From Zancudomyces culisetae (taxonomy: Eukaryota > Kickxellomycota > Harpellomycetes > Harpellales > Legeriomycetaceae): a stretch of DNA of 13,091 bases. Within the stretch, counting starts at the first letter, position 1, and every line of letters begins with the position of its first letter. Positions 1 to 9,416 of this stretch are shown piece by piece. The stretch lies in contig LSSK01001085.1 of the NCBI GenBank assembly GCA_001969505.1, positions 1-13,091 on the forward strand, given 5' to 3'. The notes under the pieces are model-generated. The model made no database searches, was not told the DNA's origin, and saw nothing but the letters and a program-made list of their open reading frames with translations. The translations under genes were made by a program, and so were the position numbers.

Positions 1-77
1 GACTCTACATTATATCTATTTGGTTGAGTTTTAGCAGTGCACTTTTAATGTCCATGTAGAATCACTAGTATTTCTGC

Positions 78-465
78 TTAAAAAATAGATTGCTGAAACT
101 TTTTTACTGATCGAATTGGATAAAATCTCACATTGTGGTTTGCATAGTTTTCATATTCATTAAAGTTTGCATATCCGCCTTTGTTAATTAAATGTAGTAT
201 TTTTTTAAAACCATAGTGGGGACTTCCAGAAGGAGGTATAAAATATCTACCTATCTTTAAACTGAGTAACATTTTGATAATCTTTTTTTGTTGAGATTAA
301 ATGGCTCTTTTCACGGTTATGTAGATGTATAAACTCTTCGTGCATAAAAGGTGAAAAAAAGAAGCACATTTCATGCAAGAGGATTTTATAGCAGGCTTGG
401 AATTTGATTTTCGGCCTTACCCTCCTATACATTCCTCTTCGATTTGTAATTATTTCAGATCAAAA
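78..465 (-). other. Two overlapping short open frames, possible coding relic, unidentified
   Basis: Two minus-strand open frames overlap here. The upstream one runs without a stop from about 462 to 247 and includes an ATG at 430-432. The downstream one runs from an ATG at 272 to a stop at 78-80, in a different frame. Both have mixed composition; the second contains RYFIPPSGSPHYGFKKIL. I recognise no family. They could be a frameshifted remnant, two exons of a gene whose introns I cannot define, or chance: in DNA this AT-rich, open frames of about 60 codons arise often, and several equally long ones nearby look meaningless. No splice pair consistent with the introns elsewhere in the window joins them cleanly. 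Confidence 0.15.
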
Positions 466-602
466 AAAGGCGTCACAAAATGGACAGTGGTGGGTTTAGC
501 CTATTTTCTGCGAGTTCTACTTGCCCAGGTTAAAAGGATTTAATATAATGCGCTACCAACTAACAGCAAACCAATTAATCTTTCTCGCTATTTACGCCCA
601 TC

Positions 603-619
603 AACGCTTTTTTAGCGTT
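603..619. repeat. Short perfect hairpin, 6-bp arms
   Basis: AACGCT at 603-608 and AGCGTT at 614-619 are exact reverse complements around a five-T loop. It sits in the less AT-rich patch that also holds the nested stems at 656-712. Alone it could be chance. Confidence 0.5.
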
Positions 620-655
620 ATTCGACTGATGAATGGGGTTATTAGCCACAATTTC

Positions 656-712
656 AAGCACGATGGCTGAGTGTTAACCACTAGCGACTATTCAAGGTAG
701 ATATTAGTGCTT
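656..712. repeat. Nested inverted repeats, possible structured element
   Basis: An outer stem pairs AAGCAC (656-661) with GTGCTT (707-712). Inside it, GCT-(G)-AGTG at 666-673 pairs with CACTAGC at 679-685 around a TTAAC loop, with G669 bulged. The 9-mer TTTCAAGCA occurs just at the left arm (652-660) and again just past the right arm (718-726). This could be a small structured RNA or a regulatory DNA element. No known RNA family is recognisable: it lacks a T arm, so it is not a tRNA. Confidence 0.3.
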
Positions 713-1036
713 AGCCTTTTCAAGCAATGCATTGGGAGAAGTTTAATGCAGGGTCACACAAACTTGGTTGGCTTCGCATTTTGAATAAAATGGTAAGCAC
801 TTCAATGAAGATTATATATTTTTATGGGCTCGATGCCCTGAGCAGAGGGTAATTTGTTCTTGATGTGCGTAAATTGCATCTTTCTTTCATCATACCATAT
901 TAACTGAATACGTAGTAATGAATATTTGAAATAAACTAGACTCATACACACACAAAAAATTATTATGCAAAACTTTGTACTAGATGCATAAAGTACTGTA
1001 TATGTCTTTTCAAAACTGCAAACGATATTATTCCCT

Positions 1037-1054
1037 CAATATCAATATCAATAT
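1037..1054. repeat. CAATAT microsatellite, three units
   Basis: Three tandem CAATAT hexamers, running on into further TA-rich sequence. This is a simple repeat with no evident function. Confidence 0.7.
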
Positions 1055-1551
1055 ATACATATCTACATACCACGGTATAATGATAAATGGTTGAGGGATT
1101 TCCTCCTAGAGAACGCAGTTTTTGATTCACTAGTGTTTAACTGCGAGTTTAAAATTACTAGCTCAGTATATTTCTCATTTTGATGTAGTATACTCGTATT
1201 TTTATATTGAAAACTACAAGTCTTTTATAGATTAAATTCCATTTTATCCTATCATACTATAAAAATCTTCAATCTTATATATACCACACCGCCTACAAAT
1301 GAGTATAACCATTGCCATTTAATAGTTGATTTAACTTGAGAAACTAATAATAACTCTACATGATAGATAAATACACGAGTTTCACACCCACTCACTCAGT
1401 ATCTGCTCAAAAAAGCATAATGCGTGTAAAGTGAAAGCAAAGTAAGGCATAAATGATACTCATATATGGTGGTGGAAAATATCAAAATAGGTCCCATGTT
1501 CTCTATTTACTTGGATTCAAAAGATTTACCATTAAAAATTATTAAAAAATT

Positions 1552-1599
1552 TAAGCAATCAAATTGCTTTACATGCTTTTTCTACAATTTGATTGCTTA
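1552..1599. repeat. Perfect 15-bp inverted repeat with an alternative inner hairpin
   Basis: TAAGCAATCAAATTG (1552-1566) and CAATTTGATTGCTTA (1585-1599) are exact reverse complements separated by 18 nt. The left arm plus three following bases also folds on itself: AAGCAAT (1553-1559) with ATTGCTT (1563-1569) around a CAA loop. The two folds cannot coexist. A further copy of the inner word TTTGATTGC lies at 1614-1622 (the other is at 1588-1596). The element is about 300 bp upstream of the ERG27 start codon, so it is in the promoter or 5'UTR. It could be a protein-binding palindrome, a short solo inverted repeat left by a mobile element, or an RNA hairpin. Confidence 0.75.
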
Positions 1600-1891
1600 T
1601 TTCCAAGGTAGATTTTGATTGCATACACACATTAAGCGTATTTTTCTACTTTGTCCAACAGTTATTAGTTTTCATATACTCAACCAAACTAAAACATTAA
1701 AACCCATCAATGTTTAGGATAGTGAAATGCTACAAGAACATTGGATCATTTGATCGCCATTTTTATTTGATCTATTTATTAGCTACAATTATATAATTTT
1801 TGGTTTGGAAATTTTAAATGCTTTAATTTAGCATTTAGAAATAAAAGCCCAAATAAAGCAAAAAAAAAAAGCTTAATACGACAATAAGAGA

Positions 1892-3521
1892 ATGAGATTA
1901 AAGAAATTAGTAGCTGTGATAACCGGTGGAAATAGGTATTTATTTATATTTTTGTGTTTATTTAGTAAAACAATAACTAATGTACGTATTTAAAATAGCG
2001 GTATCGGATTTGCAATTGCCCAGAGACTTGCGCAAAGAGTCTCGGCTTACAATTCCACAAGCAATGTTGAAACTAGATCGCACATAAAATCTCATTCAAC
2101 TTGCAGAATCGATTTTGAACCTGAAATTGAGTATGATGAGCTTGTACTTGTTCTTGCATGTAGAAACATTAATAGAGCCGAAAGAGCCAAAAACAACCTT
2201 CTTGGCCTGTTTGGTAACAAGAATATTACAGTCGATCTGATAGAACTAGACACAAGTGATACCTCATCTGTGCTTTCTGCTTCATTTGAAATCTCACAAA
2301 AGTAATTATCTCTTTTTTGTTTTATAGTCATCTTGAGCTTATTAACCCTTTCAATCATCTATATCTTATATATTTACTCGAAAGTAATTTATCATGATCA
2401 TACTTATCATTTAGATACGAATATGTGAACCTTTTATTTTGTAATGCAGGAGTATTACCCGCAAAGGGATTAAACTGGAAAAAGATTATTAAGGGACTGT
2501 TTATCCAACCGATGATATTTTTAGAGTCATCAGAAGCATTGGTGCAAGAATCGAGAACATTAACTAGGGAAGGACTCGGCCTAACTTTTGCTACAAACTT
2601 TTTTGGTCATTACTTATTGGTAAGCTTTACGTTCGTTTTATTTAGCATTCTTACCTGCCTTAATTATTATTTTCTTTATTCTAAACTGATTCACTATACT
2701 AGTCTAAACAGTTGTGAAAATAGTATAAAAGTAAGCTATATCAATTGACACATATTTAGATCAAACGGTTAATGACAGTTATTGGAAAAGCACCCTCTGT
2801 AAAAAGAGTTATCTGGACAGGTTCGGCCGCATCTAACCTAGATTTTGATAAAAACGATTATCAGCATTTACGAGGGTAAACACCTTTTTACTTTGCTTAG
2901 ACCACGCCTATTTATATTTATTTTGTTTTAGTTGCTGTTAGTTTCTATTATTGAATAATCGAGTTAATTCAATTTCGACTTATTTTGAATTAACAGGGAA
3001 AAGCCGTATGAATCGTCTAAATATGTGACCGATCAAATAAGCGTGATGCTAGATTCGACGATCCTTAAACCGCTAAACATCAGATCCTTAGTTATTGAAC
3101 CAGGAAACGTTTCGTCCAATATTCTTTCCATTCTTGGGAATGGTGTATATTACCTGGTCTACGCTTTGTTTGTATTGGTATGTATCACTTTATTTTATAT
3201 TTCAAATTGTAATATGCTTTATACCTGAGCACACTTTGATATAAGGTAGATTAACATTAACTTGTAATTATTTCATAGCTGAGACTGGTTTTTGGAATTT
3301 CAAGATTAACTATAGATCCATTAAATGGTGCATACTCTGCATATAAGGTTGCTGTGGCTGAAGATGTTGATGAAAATAGCAAACTCAAATACTATTCCCA
3401 ATGCACTCGATTGGGTAGTTGCTTCACAATATCAAAAGCGATTAAATATGATAGAGATTTGGCTGAGTTTTTGATTAAAGAGTTCGACCAGTTGATCGTA
3501 TATACTATTGGAAAACAGTAA
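1892..3521 (+). CDS. ERG27: 3-ketosteroid reductase (Erg27/HSD17B7 family), six exons
   Basis: This is a short-chain dehydrogenase of the family that reduces the C3 ketone of sterol intermediates during C4 demethylation in ergosterol synthesis, at ER membranes or lipid droplets with Erg25, Erg26 and Erg28. Exons are 1892-1935, 1999-2301, 2415-2619, 2760-2875, 2997-3177 and 3279-3521. They join in frame to 363 aa, close to the roughly 340-350 of the family. Seen in the product: the nucleotide-binding motif TGGNSGIG (11-18), NAG (126-128), TNFFGHYLL (176-184), WTGSAAS (203-209), and the catalytic Y227-x3-K231 inside KPYESSKY. The family-typical spacing from NAG to FGH fits. A hydrophobic stretch at about 258-290 probably lies against the membrane. 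The start ATG has A at -3 and sits directly before the Rossmann strand. One oddity is Asp214 at the place 13 residues before the catalytic Tyr where many SDRs have Ser; Ser206 and Ser209 are nearby. Intron 5 follows codon 283. Confidence 0.93.
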
Positions 3522-4104
3522 TCCGTCACACCTCGCACTTCTCCTAAAACAAAAGTAATACTTTTCACACCTCCTTGACATTTGCCTTGGGTTCTGGCTT
3601 ACCTTTAGACATTAGAACATTTTGTGTATCCCTTTTTTTTTATATAGTGAAACTCTACTTGATTCCTACTTTTTTTTGTGTGTATCTACAGTATCTACTT
3701 TTTGTGCTCCGAGAAACTTATTGAACTCTCTGTAGAACGTATTCTATTTTCATATTGCTCATTTCAACTCTTTCATGTATAAACTGATGTATACCCCCAA
3801 GCTAATCGTATTCTCCTATCCATATCATAATTTGGGGGTAGTTTCCAGATAAATAAGACTTTTACCTCCGCCCCCCCCCCCCGTTCGGTTGGACCTTACA
3901 GGCACAGTGCTTAATTTCACAATCAGCCACTATATCATTTATCTCCATAATTTGCGGAATTTTTTTTTGTTCTCTTCCTATGAGCCTAGAAATTCCAGTT
4001 TTGATATACTTTTTTTAGTACAACTATTTTACTTGAGGATTTATTTTTGACAAAGAACATCTAACATACAGAAATAACCTAAAGATAGACAAAAAATAAG
4101 GAGA
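3522..4104. other. Intergenic spacer between ERG27 and the CHORD gene
   Basis: AT-rich spacer between two tandem + strand genes. It must hold the ERG27 3' end and the CHORD gene promoter. Visible content is T-rich runs, a 12-base C homopolymer at 3871-3882 and no open frame of interest. I can name no promoter element. Confidence 0.6.
3871..3882. repeat. C12 homopolymer
   Basis: Twelve consecutive C residues in strongly AT-rich DNA, about 220 bp upstream of the CHORD gene start. Such runs are prone to slippage and sequencing error, so the exact length is uncertain. Confidence 0.8.
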
Positions 4105-5503
4105 ATGCCAACTTGTGCACATTCGGGCTGTAAAAGGGAATTTTCAGCGGAAGAAAATAATGCAACCGCCTGTCAATACCATCCAGGGACTCCCGTATTC
4201 CATGAAGGATTCAAAAGCTGGAGTTGCTGCAATAAAAAACGAGCTTCATTTGAGGAATTCATGGCCGAGCCTGGATGTACACTGGGATTCCACGAAATCG
4301 AACCCGAAAATACAAAAGGATCTAAGGTAAAACTCGAAACTCCAGAAAAACATGATGAAATTCAAGTAATGAAAGAATCGGACAAAAGAAAAATAAACAA
4401 GAAAGATGAGTCTTACAAAACTTCGGATTTGTCTAAAGAATTCACCAATATTAAAGTGGACGATGGCGAAAAGGTGGAGAAAACGCCTGTGCTTGAAGAG
4501 GATCCCGAAGATGCAGAAATAGCACCAGGAACATGTTGTAGACGCAAAGGTTGTGGGAAGAGTTTTATTGACAACAACACTTCTCGAGATCCAAGTTCAC
4601 AGGATTCTATTTGTATTTATCATAGTGGGGTGCCAGTATTTCATGAGGGATCCAAAGGCTGGTCGTGTTGTAAGCCAAAGGTTTTGGATTTTGATGATTT
4701 CCTAAAGATAGCAGGATGTTCTAGGGGTAAACATCTGTTCACAAACCCAATCAAAAAGGTAACAGGATTACACATAATCGGTAGTGTACATTAACCTGTC
4801 CGCTATTATAGTTATTTTAAAAAAATCTATACGCTACTATACATGCAACTTTTAATAGGAAGATGCGGTACAATGTAGAACCGATTTTTACCAGACTCCT
4901 GATACCATAATTCTTTCGATATTTGGTAAAAATGTCGATTCCAGTTTAAGCGAAATTCAATTTCTAGAAAGGGAGGTAAAGAGTGTTTTATTTTATTTTT
5001 TGAATTTCCATAAAAGTGTAAATACACTAGCCCATTATTCAATATTTATATTTGTACTGAATACATTGGATTTAATAAACCTAGCTTAAGGTTCGTCTTA
5101 TGATGCCTGGTAACAAAGTTTATGCTGACAGGATTGCTCTTTTTAGCGTAAGCCAGATCATTTACAAAATTTACATTTATACTTTACCTGTATATATATA
5201 TATACATATACATAGTTGCGCATTTATATACACTTTATATCAATAGAATATCAACCCGGAAGAGAGTTCATTTAAATTCTTTAGCACAAAAGTTGATCTG
5301 TACCTCAAAAAAGGTATTCACTTAAAACCGCTTTACTTTCATTTCAATTTAGCTGAACAAATATTTATTTATTCTATCCAAATCTGTATTGTATAGTTGA
5401 TCCCATAAGCTGGCCATCACTCGGCCCTACAGAAAATATAACTACCTGGACAACGTTTGGTAAAGGCGATTCTCCTTTGCCTGAAGTAACTAGAAACAAA
5501 TAA
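4105..5503 (+). CDS. CHORDC1: CHORD- and CS-domain protein (CHORDC1/RAR1 family), five exons
   Basis: A zinc-binding Hsp90 co-chaperone type protein with the animal/fungal layout CHORD-CHORD-CS. Exons are 4105-4758, 4859-4975, 5085-5147, 5247-5313 and 5397-5503. They join in frame to 335 aa, near the roughly 330 of animal CHORDC1. CHORD I covers about 4-63, with ligands visible as C4, C9, C23, H26, H33, C41, C42, C58 and H63. CHORD II covers about 144-210 with the same pattern (C145, C150, C170, H173, H180, C188, C189, C205, H210). A charged Lys/Glu linker separates them. The CS domain starts at about 219 (DFYQTPDTIILSIFGKNV) and ends with the signature SWPSLGPT and TTWTTFGKG near the C-terminus. 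Intron 1 falls between the CHORD half and the CS half; if retained, translation stops at 4792-4794. The ATG has A at -3, and the first CHORD begins three residues later. The stop is followed at once by further in-frame TGA and TAA. Confidence 0.97.
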
Positions 5504-5848
5504 TGATAATCTACCATTTTATTGTGCAACTTTAACTCTCTTTCCATATTGTTTTTTTCTTCAAACAAATATACAACATTATTTTCATGAGTAGATGTCT
5601 TGCTAAATACATTTTTCTATATAAAGCGATCTAGCTCGCGTTTTCGTGGAAAAATTACAAAGAGTACACATTAACAGCAAAGACAACTTTTGTTTAAAAA
5701 ATTATCCTTGTTACTCTACAATCTACTTTAGCTATGTTTTCTTGAGTATTGTTAGTGTGCTTTGAATCATAACGTTAATTCATCAGGGCTTTCTATCCCT
5801 TCTAAGGTGTACGCTGGGCGAACTAATCACCAGGACTACCATTCAGAT
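5504..5848. other. Spacer between two convergent genes
   Basis: The 345 bp between the converging CHORD and cyclin genes hold both 3' ends. The sequence is AT-rich with no open frame or repeat worth naming. A minus-strand frame reaching in from 5374 is only the shadow of the last CHORD exon. Confidence 0.6.
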
Positions 5849-6298
5849 TTATAGTCCTATTTCATGTGATGAAAGTTCAAATATGTCTTTTTGGTGTACT
5901 GTGAGATTGTATGAGATTATGTTCAAAAAGGACCTTTCCATATCGTTCAGCTCTTTAAGAGTAAATAGACCCGGAAACCAATATAATATTTTTCCTGTCG
6001 AAAGAGGTGCCACTTCGTTATAAAATTTGCTGGCTAGCAGTATCGCAACTAAGAATATTTTGTGCCTTGCGCCCTCCTTTATTACCGCATCTTTGGGTAG
6101 ACTTTTTCCCAGCCGTACAATATAGACCAACGCATGTAAGAGAATATGATTTGTGATCTTTCCCTCTCGCATGATCTTCATGACAAACAGATCAAAGTCT
6201 GGATACAATGAATGAATACTCAAGCTGTGTAGGGGAATGCTTGGTGATAGGTTTTTGTTTACATAGCTTACAAGTGTGTCTATATAGTTTACAGTCAT
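5849..6298 (-). CDS. Pcl/Pho80-type cyclin
   Basis: A single-exon 149-aa protein that is almost entirely one cyclin box of the kind that binds the Pho85-class CDK. Diagnostic parts are LYPDFDLFVMKIM at 31-43, the helix ILLHALVYIVRL at 52-63, HKIFLVAILLASKFYNE at 79-95 (the family's most recognisable helix, with ALASK-like core) and ELNDMERSFLNIISYNLTV at 116-134. Yeast Pcl proteins usually carry long tails on one or both sides. This one has about 30 residues before and 15 after the box, so it is a minimal form, or an upstream coding exon has been missed. The ATG at 6298 is the first in frame after an in-frame upstream stop if the upstream intron at 6308-6377 is real. Target CDK and role (cell cycle, phosphate or glycogen control) cannot be told from sequence. 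It converges on the CHORD gene. Confidence 0.85.
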   Translation of the reverse strand: MTVNYIDTLVSYVNKNLSPSIPLHSLSIHSLYPDFDLFVMKIMREGKITNHILLHALVYIVRLGKSLPKDAVIKEGARHKIFLVAILLASKFYNEVAPLSTGKILYWFPGLFTLKELNDMERSFLNIISYNLTVHQKDIFELSSHEIGL

Positions 6299-6307
6299 AT
6301 AACTCGG

Positions 6308-6377
6308 CTAGTGTTAGCACGTTTCTGCAATTGGTGAGACAGAATACACATAATAATAACATAGTTTAAGCGCTTAC
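6308..6377 (-). other. Candidate 5'UTR intron of the cyclin gene
   Basis: On the minus strand a GTAAGC donor (6377-6372) and a TAG acceptor ending at 6308 enclose 70 nt, with a branch-like GCTAAC (6318-6313) very close to the acceptor. An alternative CAG acceptor lies a little upstream. Size and splice-site style match the supported introns here. None of the upstream frames stays open into the cyclin ATG, so the intron would be in the 5'UTR. The short branch-to-acceptor distance is a weakness. Confidence 0.35.
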
Positions 6378-8626
6378 CTATTAGCATATTACTTTACTCC
6401 CTTTATTCTCATACTATAATACAAACTCGACTTAGAATTAAAAAACAAATCATTATTCCTTGGATTACCTTTGGATTTGGCTTATATATCGTTTGAAGCT
6501 TTAGAAAAAGTTAGAGCTATTTTAAAAAGGGGTAATTAAAAGAAGAGTTAATAATTTATAAATATTTATTCTCACATGCCTCTTTTTACTTGTATACCGC
6601 GGATATTGATCCCCATCCCACACAATACCATACTTCTCTACTCTCCCCAAAAAAACTAAGCAATTACCCTTACAGAAATAAATAATTTCCTAAACCGAAC
6701 TGTCTGATTACAACACCCACCCTCCCATTTAGTCAAAAATAAGCAAAATGAAGCTAGTCTTGGTGTATCACTTTTGAGTACATATTGTAAGCTACCAATT
6801 CCTTGAGAATAAACGAGGAAGAATTTTATTCTTTATTGTCATTACTTGGTAATTTGGTTCATCATTGCTTTTCATTTCATTAAACGTGAACTCTATTGTA
6901 CATCCCAAACTTTCCACTCAACTTTTTAATTCAAAACATGTATGCATATCTTTGATTCTCAAATTTAGCCGCATTTTATTTGTAGTCAGTTAAGTTGATA
7001 GAAAAGGCTAGTTTAAGGAATGAATATGATACTACACGGATAATAGTGTAAATAGGTTAACCATGGCGAACAGCTTTGGGGAAATAAATTTTGTGAGTTG
7101 GTTGTTTAGCCCTAAATACCACTTTTTGTTCAAAGCGTATCAAAAAATTAAAATTAAGCAAATATCCCCATTTTCTGCTCCTCCACTCTCCCCCCCCTTT
7201 CGCCCCACAATTTTTATCATTCCTTGTTCATTCCAATGTCGCATCTATTTCTGGCATACTGAAATTTATTTTCTTGCATTCCACTTTAATATGATAATTC
7301 AACATTCACAATGACCCATATGTGTACTCAAAAATGTATAAGCATTACATCACACCAATGAAAAAGCCCTACTGTTTGCACTTAATGCAGAGCCTGTTTT
7401 ATATTACACTACCTTGCAGGTTTATTTATTTATACCTGGCCACCAATTCCGGTTTAATATTTTTCAACTCCTTTTTATTTGACCCGGATAGCAGGTATTA
7501 AATATCACCTGTTTTATAATTCTCAATTCCATCACACGTTTTGTTCCCTTAATACCATGTTTATTCACCCATTTCATAACTGTGAAATGGGAAACTAGTT
7601 TATGATTTTTGTCGTTTATAGGCGACCTGAGGAACAACTGTATTAATAAAATAGTGGCTAAAGAGTGTTCGCGAAAGGGATTTTCAATTATTTCAGCAAT
7701 CACAACTATTACTGCTATCACCGGTGTCAATAATAAAGTAACATTTATAAACTTGGTTTATAGAGTGGTACTCCTCTTTCACTAACTTTTTTCACGCTTT
7801 TAATGTGATGAATTTTTTTTACACATTCAAACATGATACCAAAGGTACATAAAAATATGGCATTTGTACCAGTAAAAATATTTACTTGACACCTTCTTTT
7901 GACTAAAAAGGAATTTCAAAAGTACGAAATAAGCCATCAATTCATCAAACATGGCACACTTTCATCAACTTCATTTCTTGTATTTTCCCATAAAAAATAC
8001 TCAAATCAATATTAAGGTATTGCACTCCAGACATTTAACAAAATATCGATCTGATTTTTCATCATATTTTGTTCATTTCACCCATTTTTATTTTCCAAAT
8101 TACTTCAATTTGGTATATCACAGTCAATGCATTGTTTTGCAATTCCCATATCCCCTACATTACTCTTTTTTGCCATTTTTTCATACGCCTCAATGTCTCG
8201 ACGGAAAATGCCACTAGGTGTCAACAACATAAAGATAAAGGCATGAGATTGGCCGATTTATGTGAATGAGAACAACTACATTGTACAATTCTTTTATGAT
8301 TACCATCAACGTAATGTCTATGCAATACACTACTTTTGTTCTTGTTTACCTTTGTATCAATCCTCTTGCTTTATGCCAATGCAAAATCTGTAATAAATTG
8401 CGGTTAGATAGACTGGGTGGAAGAATAATTTTATTTTACTTTAACATAAAACCAGACAGTAAAAACGGTGATAGTTTTACGTGCTGAAAACTTTTCCTCT
8501 GCCCATGTAAGTAAAAAGTGTTGAACCAACTTACTCGTTGAATCTCGATAGTAACACTTCAGGTTTCTAGACTTTTTGATGGGTATTACATGTTCTAAAA
8601 GATTCTATCCTTTTTCTGTTTTTTTT

Positions 8627-8821
8627 TTACCCTGTAGTCAAAATGCTTCCTCTTTGTTCTCTTTGATTAATAGCACGAATGGTAAACTTCTTAATAGGTG
8701 CATATCTCTTCTGGTAACAAAGTTTTCTTTCAGATTTACGTTGTTTTAGAACCACTATTTGATCCGCTATCACCTCTTCTTTCCCTTTGAAACAAAAAAA
8801 CCGGTTAAAAATTCTGAGCAT
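8627..8821 (-). other. Unidentified 64-codon open frame
   Basis: An ATG-initiated frame (8821-8819) giving a basic, charged 64-aa product rich in Lys, Arg, Gln and Glu. This differs from the Asn/Ile/Phe/Leu bias of chance frames in this DNA. The stop codon region reads GGGTAA followed by A's, so the frame could also end in a GTA-type splice donor. A possible TAG acceptor lies downstream at about 8570, but following exons do not stay open. No homology is recognisable. Probably chance; listed only because its composition stands out. Confidence 0.12.
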
Positions 8822-8849
8822 TTTTAATAATCATGATTAGTATTTTTCT

Positions 8850-8868
8850 GGGAGGGGTGGGGGGTAGG
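8850..8868 (+). repeat. G-rich run
   Basis: Runs of three, four and six G separated by single bases, then TAGG, inside AT-rich intergenic DNA. There are three runs of three or more, so it falls short of a standard four-run G-quadruplex. Confidence 0.5.
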
Positions 8869-9388
8869 ATAGGTGAATGACAAGGTATGTCGATGCTTTT
8901 ATTGAGCTTGAAGATGTTTGTTAAATTTGAAATAACTGAAATGCATAAAAGTAGTTTGGAGAAAATGATGCCAATATTAAGGATATGCTACTTTTTGTTC
9001 TGATTGAATCTGACTAATATCAACTGTTTATATATTTTTTTTCCGAAAGATATATTTTGCTCACTTGGACAACAATAAATGTACTCAGGTACATGAGTGT
9101 AGTATATTTAGCCAAGTGGTTAAAGGTTAAAATCAATACTTGTGTTAAAAGGAAATTATGATTAATATCTAGAATAAAGGAGTGAACTAGAACGGGGACG
9201 GTAATCATATTAACATTTATGAATGCTTTAAAGGCACACTTTCATCGCTGATTTAACACATTTGCTTTCTAGTTTTGATGTGCCCTAAGCTATGGAATTT
9301 TGGAATTTCATTTGATTTGTTTATTTTACGCTTATTGCTAAGAACAAAAATAAAAATAAAAATATCAACTGGATTTCAAATATTTGAA

Positions 9389-9416
9389 GGGGAGTGTGGG
9401 GAGGGAGGGAAAAGGG
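9389..9416 (+). promoter_or_regulatory. G-quadruplex-type motif upstream of VPS45
   Basis: Five G runs (9389-9392, 9398-9401, 9403-9405, 9407-9409, 9414-9416) with loops of 5, 1, 1 and 4 nt satisfy the usual four-run G-quadruplex rule. Two more G-rich words follow to 9431. It lies on the coding strand 140-165 nt before the VPS45 ATG, so in the promoter or 5'UTR. Whether it folds or regulates is unknown. Confidence 0.5.

Larger units (their letters stand above)
466..1891. other. Intergenic region upstream of ERG27, no gene seen
   Basis: No open frame longer than about 60 codons and no protein family is visible on either strand. The part at about 480-830 is less AT-rich than its surroundings and has several short inverted repeats. 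The remainder is AT-rich with simple repeats such as three CAATAT units at 1037-1054 and an A11 run at 1860-1870, just before the ERG27 start. The promoter and 5'UTR of ERG27 must lie in the right-hand part, but I see no element that can be named with confidence. A near match to the yeast sterol element occurs at about 1195 (TCGTATT rather than TCGTATA), which is too weak to call. Confidence 0.6.
6378..9388. other. Long intergenic region with no supported gene
   Basis: About 3 kb of AT-rich DNA between the divergently placed cyclin and VPS45 genes. The open frames are short, none over 90 codons, and none shows a known family. The least random-looking are a minus-strand frame at 7464-7730 with a hydrophobic first third, and a minus-strand frame at 8627-8821. 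Other content is C-rich runs at 7166-7206, a G-rich run at 8850-8864 and scattered A/T homopolymers. I found no tRNA, 5S, U6, transposon ends or long repeats. Both promoters must lie at its edges. Confidence 0.55.

Noticed and set aside
660-700. Possible Ser/Leu tRNA start (GATGGCTGAGTGTTAA)
   Set aside because: No T arm or acceptor stem; the bases form a different hairpin, which is reported as a repeat instead.
2092-2358. Minus-strand open frame of 88 codons
   Set aside because: It is opposite ERG27 exon 2, whose sense product carries the expected SDR sequence and splices in frame.
7063-7314. Plus-strand open frame with a fair start context (ACCATGG)
   Set aside because: The product is Phe/Ile/Pro-rich with no family and no conserved-looking segment; composition fits chance in AT-rich DNA with C runs. 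The frames at 7951-8217, 8069-8269, 8266-8487, 9020-9208 and 9321-9518 are dismissed likewise.
9100-9140. tRNA A-box-like word (TAGCCAAGTGGTTAAAGG)
   Set aside because: No B box at the right distance, and no acceptor, anticodon or T stem can be formed.
7953-9246. 14-base direct repeat GGCACACTTTCATC at 7953-7966 and 9233-9246
   Set aside because: One match of this length is not surprising among all pairs in a 13-kb window, and the flanks do not match, so I do not call a mobile element.
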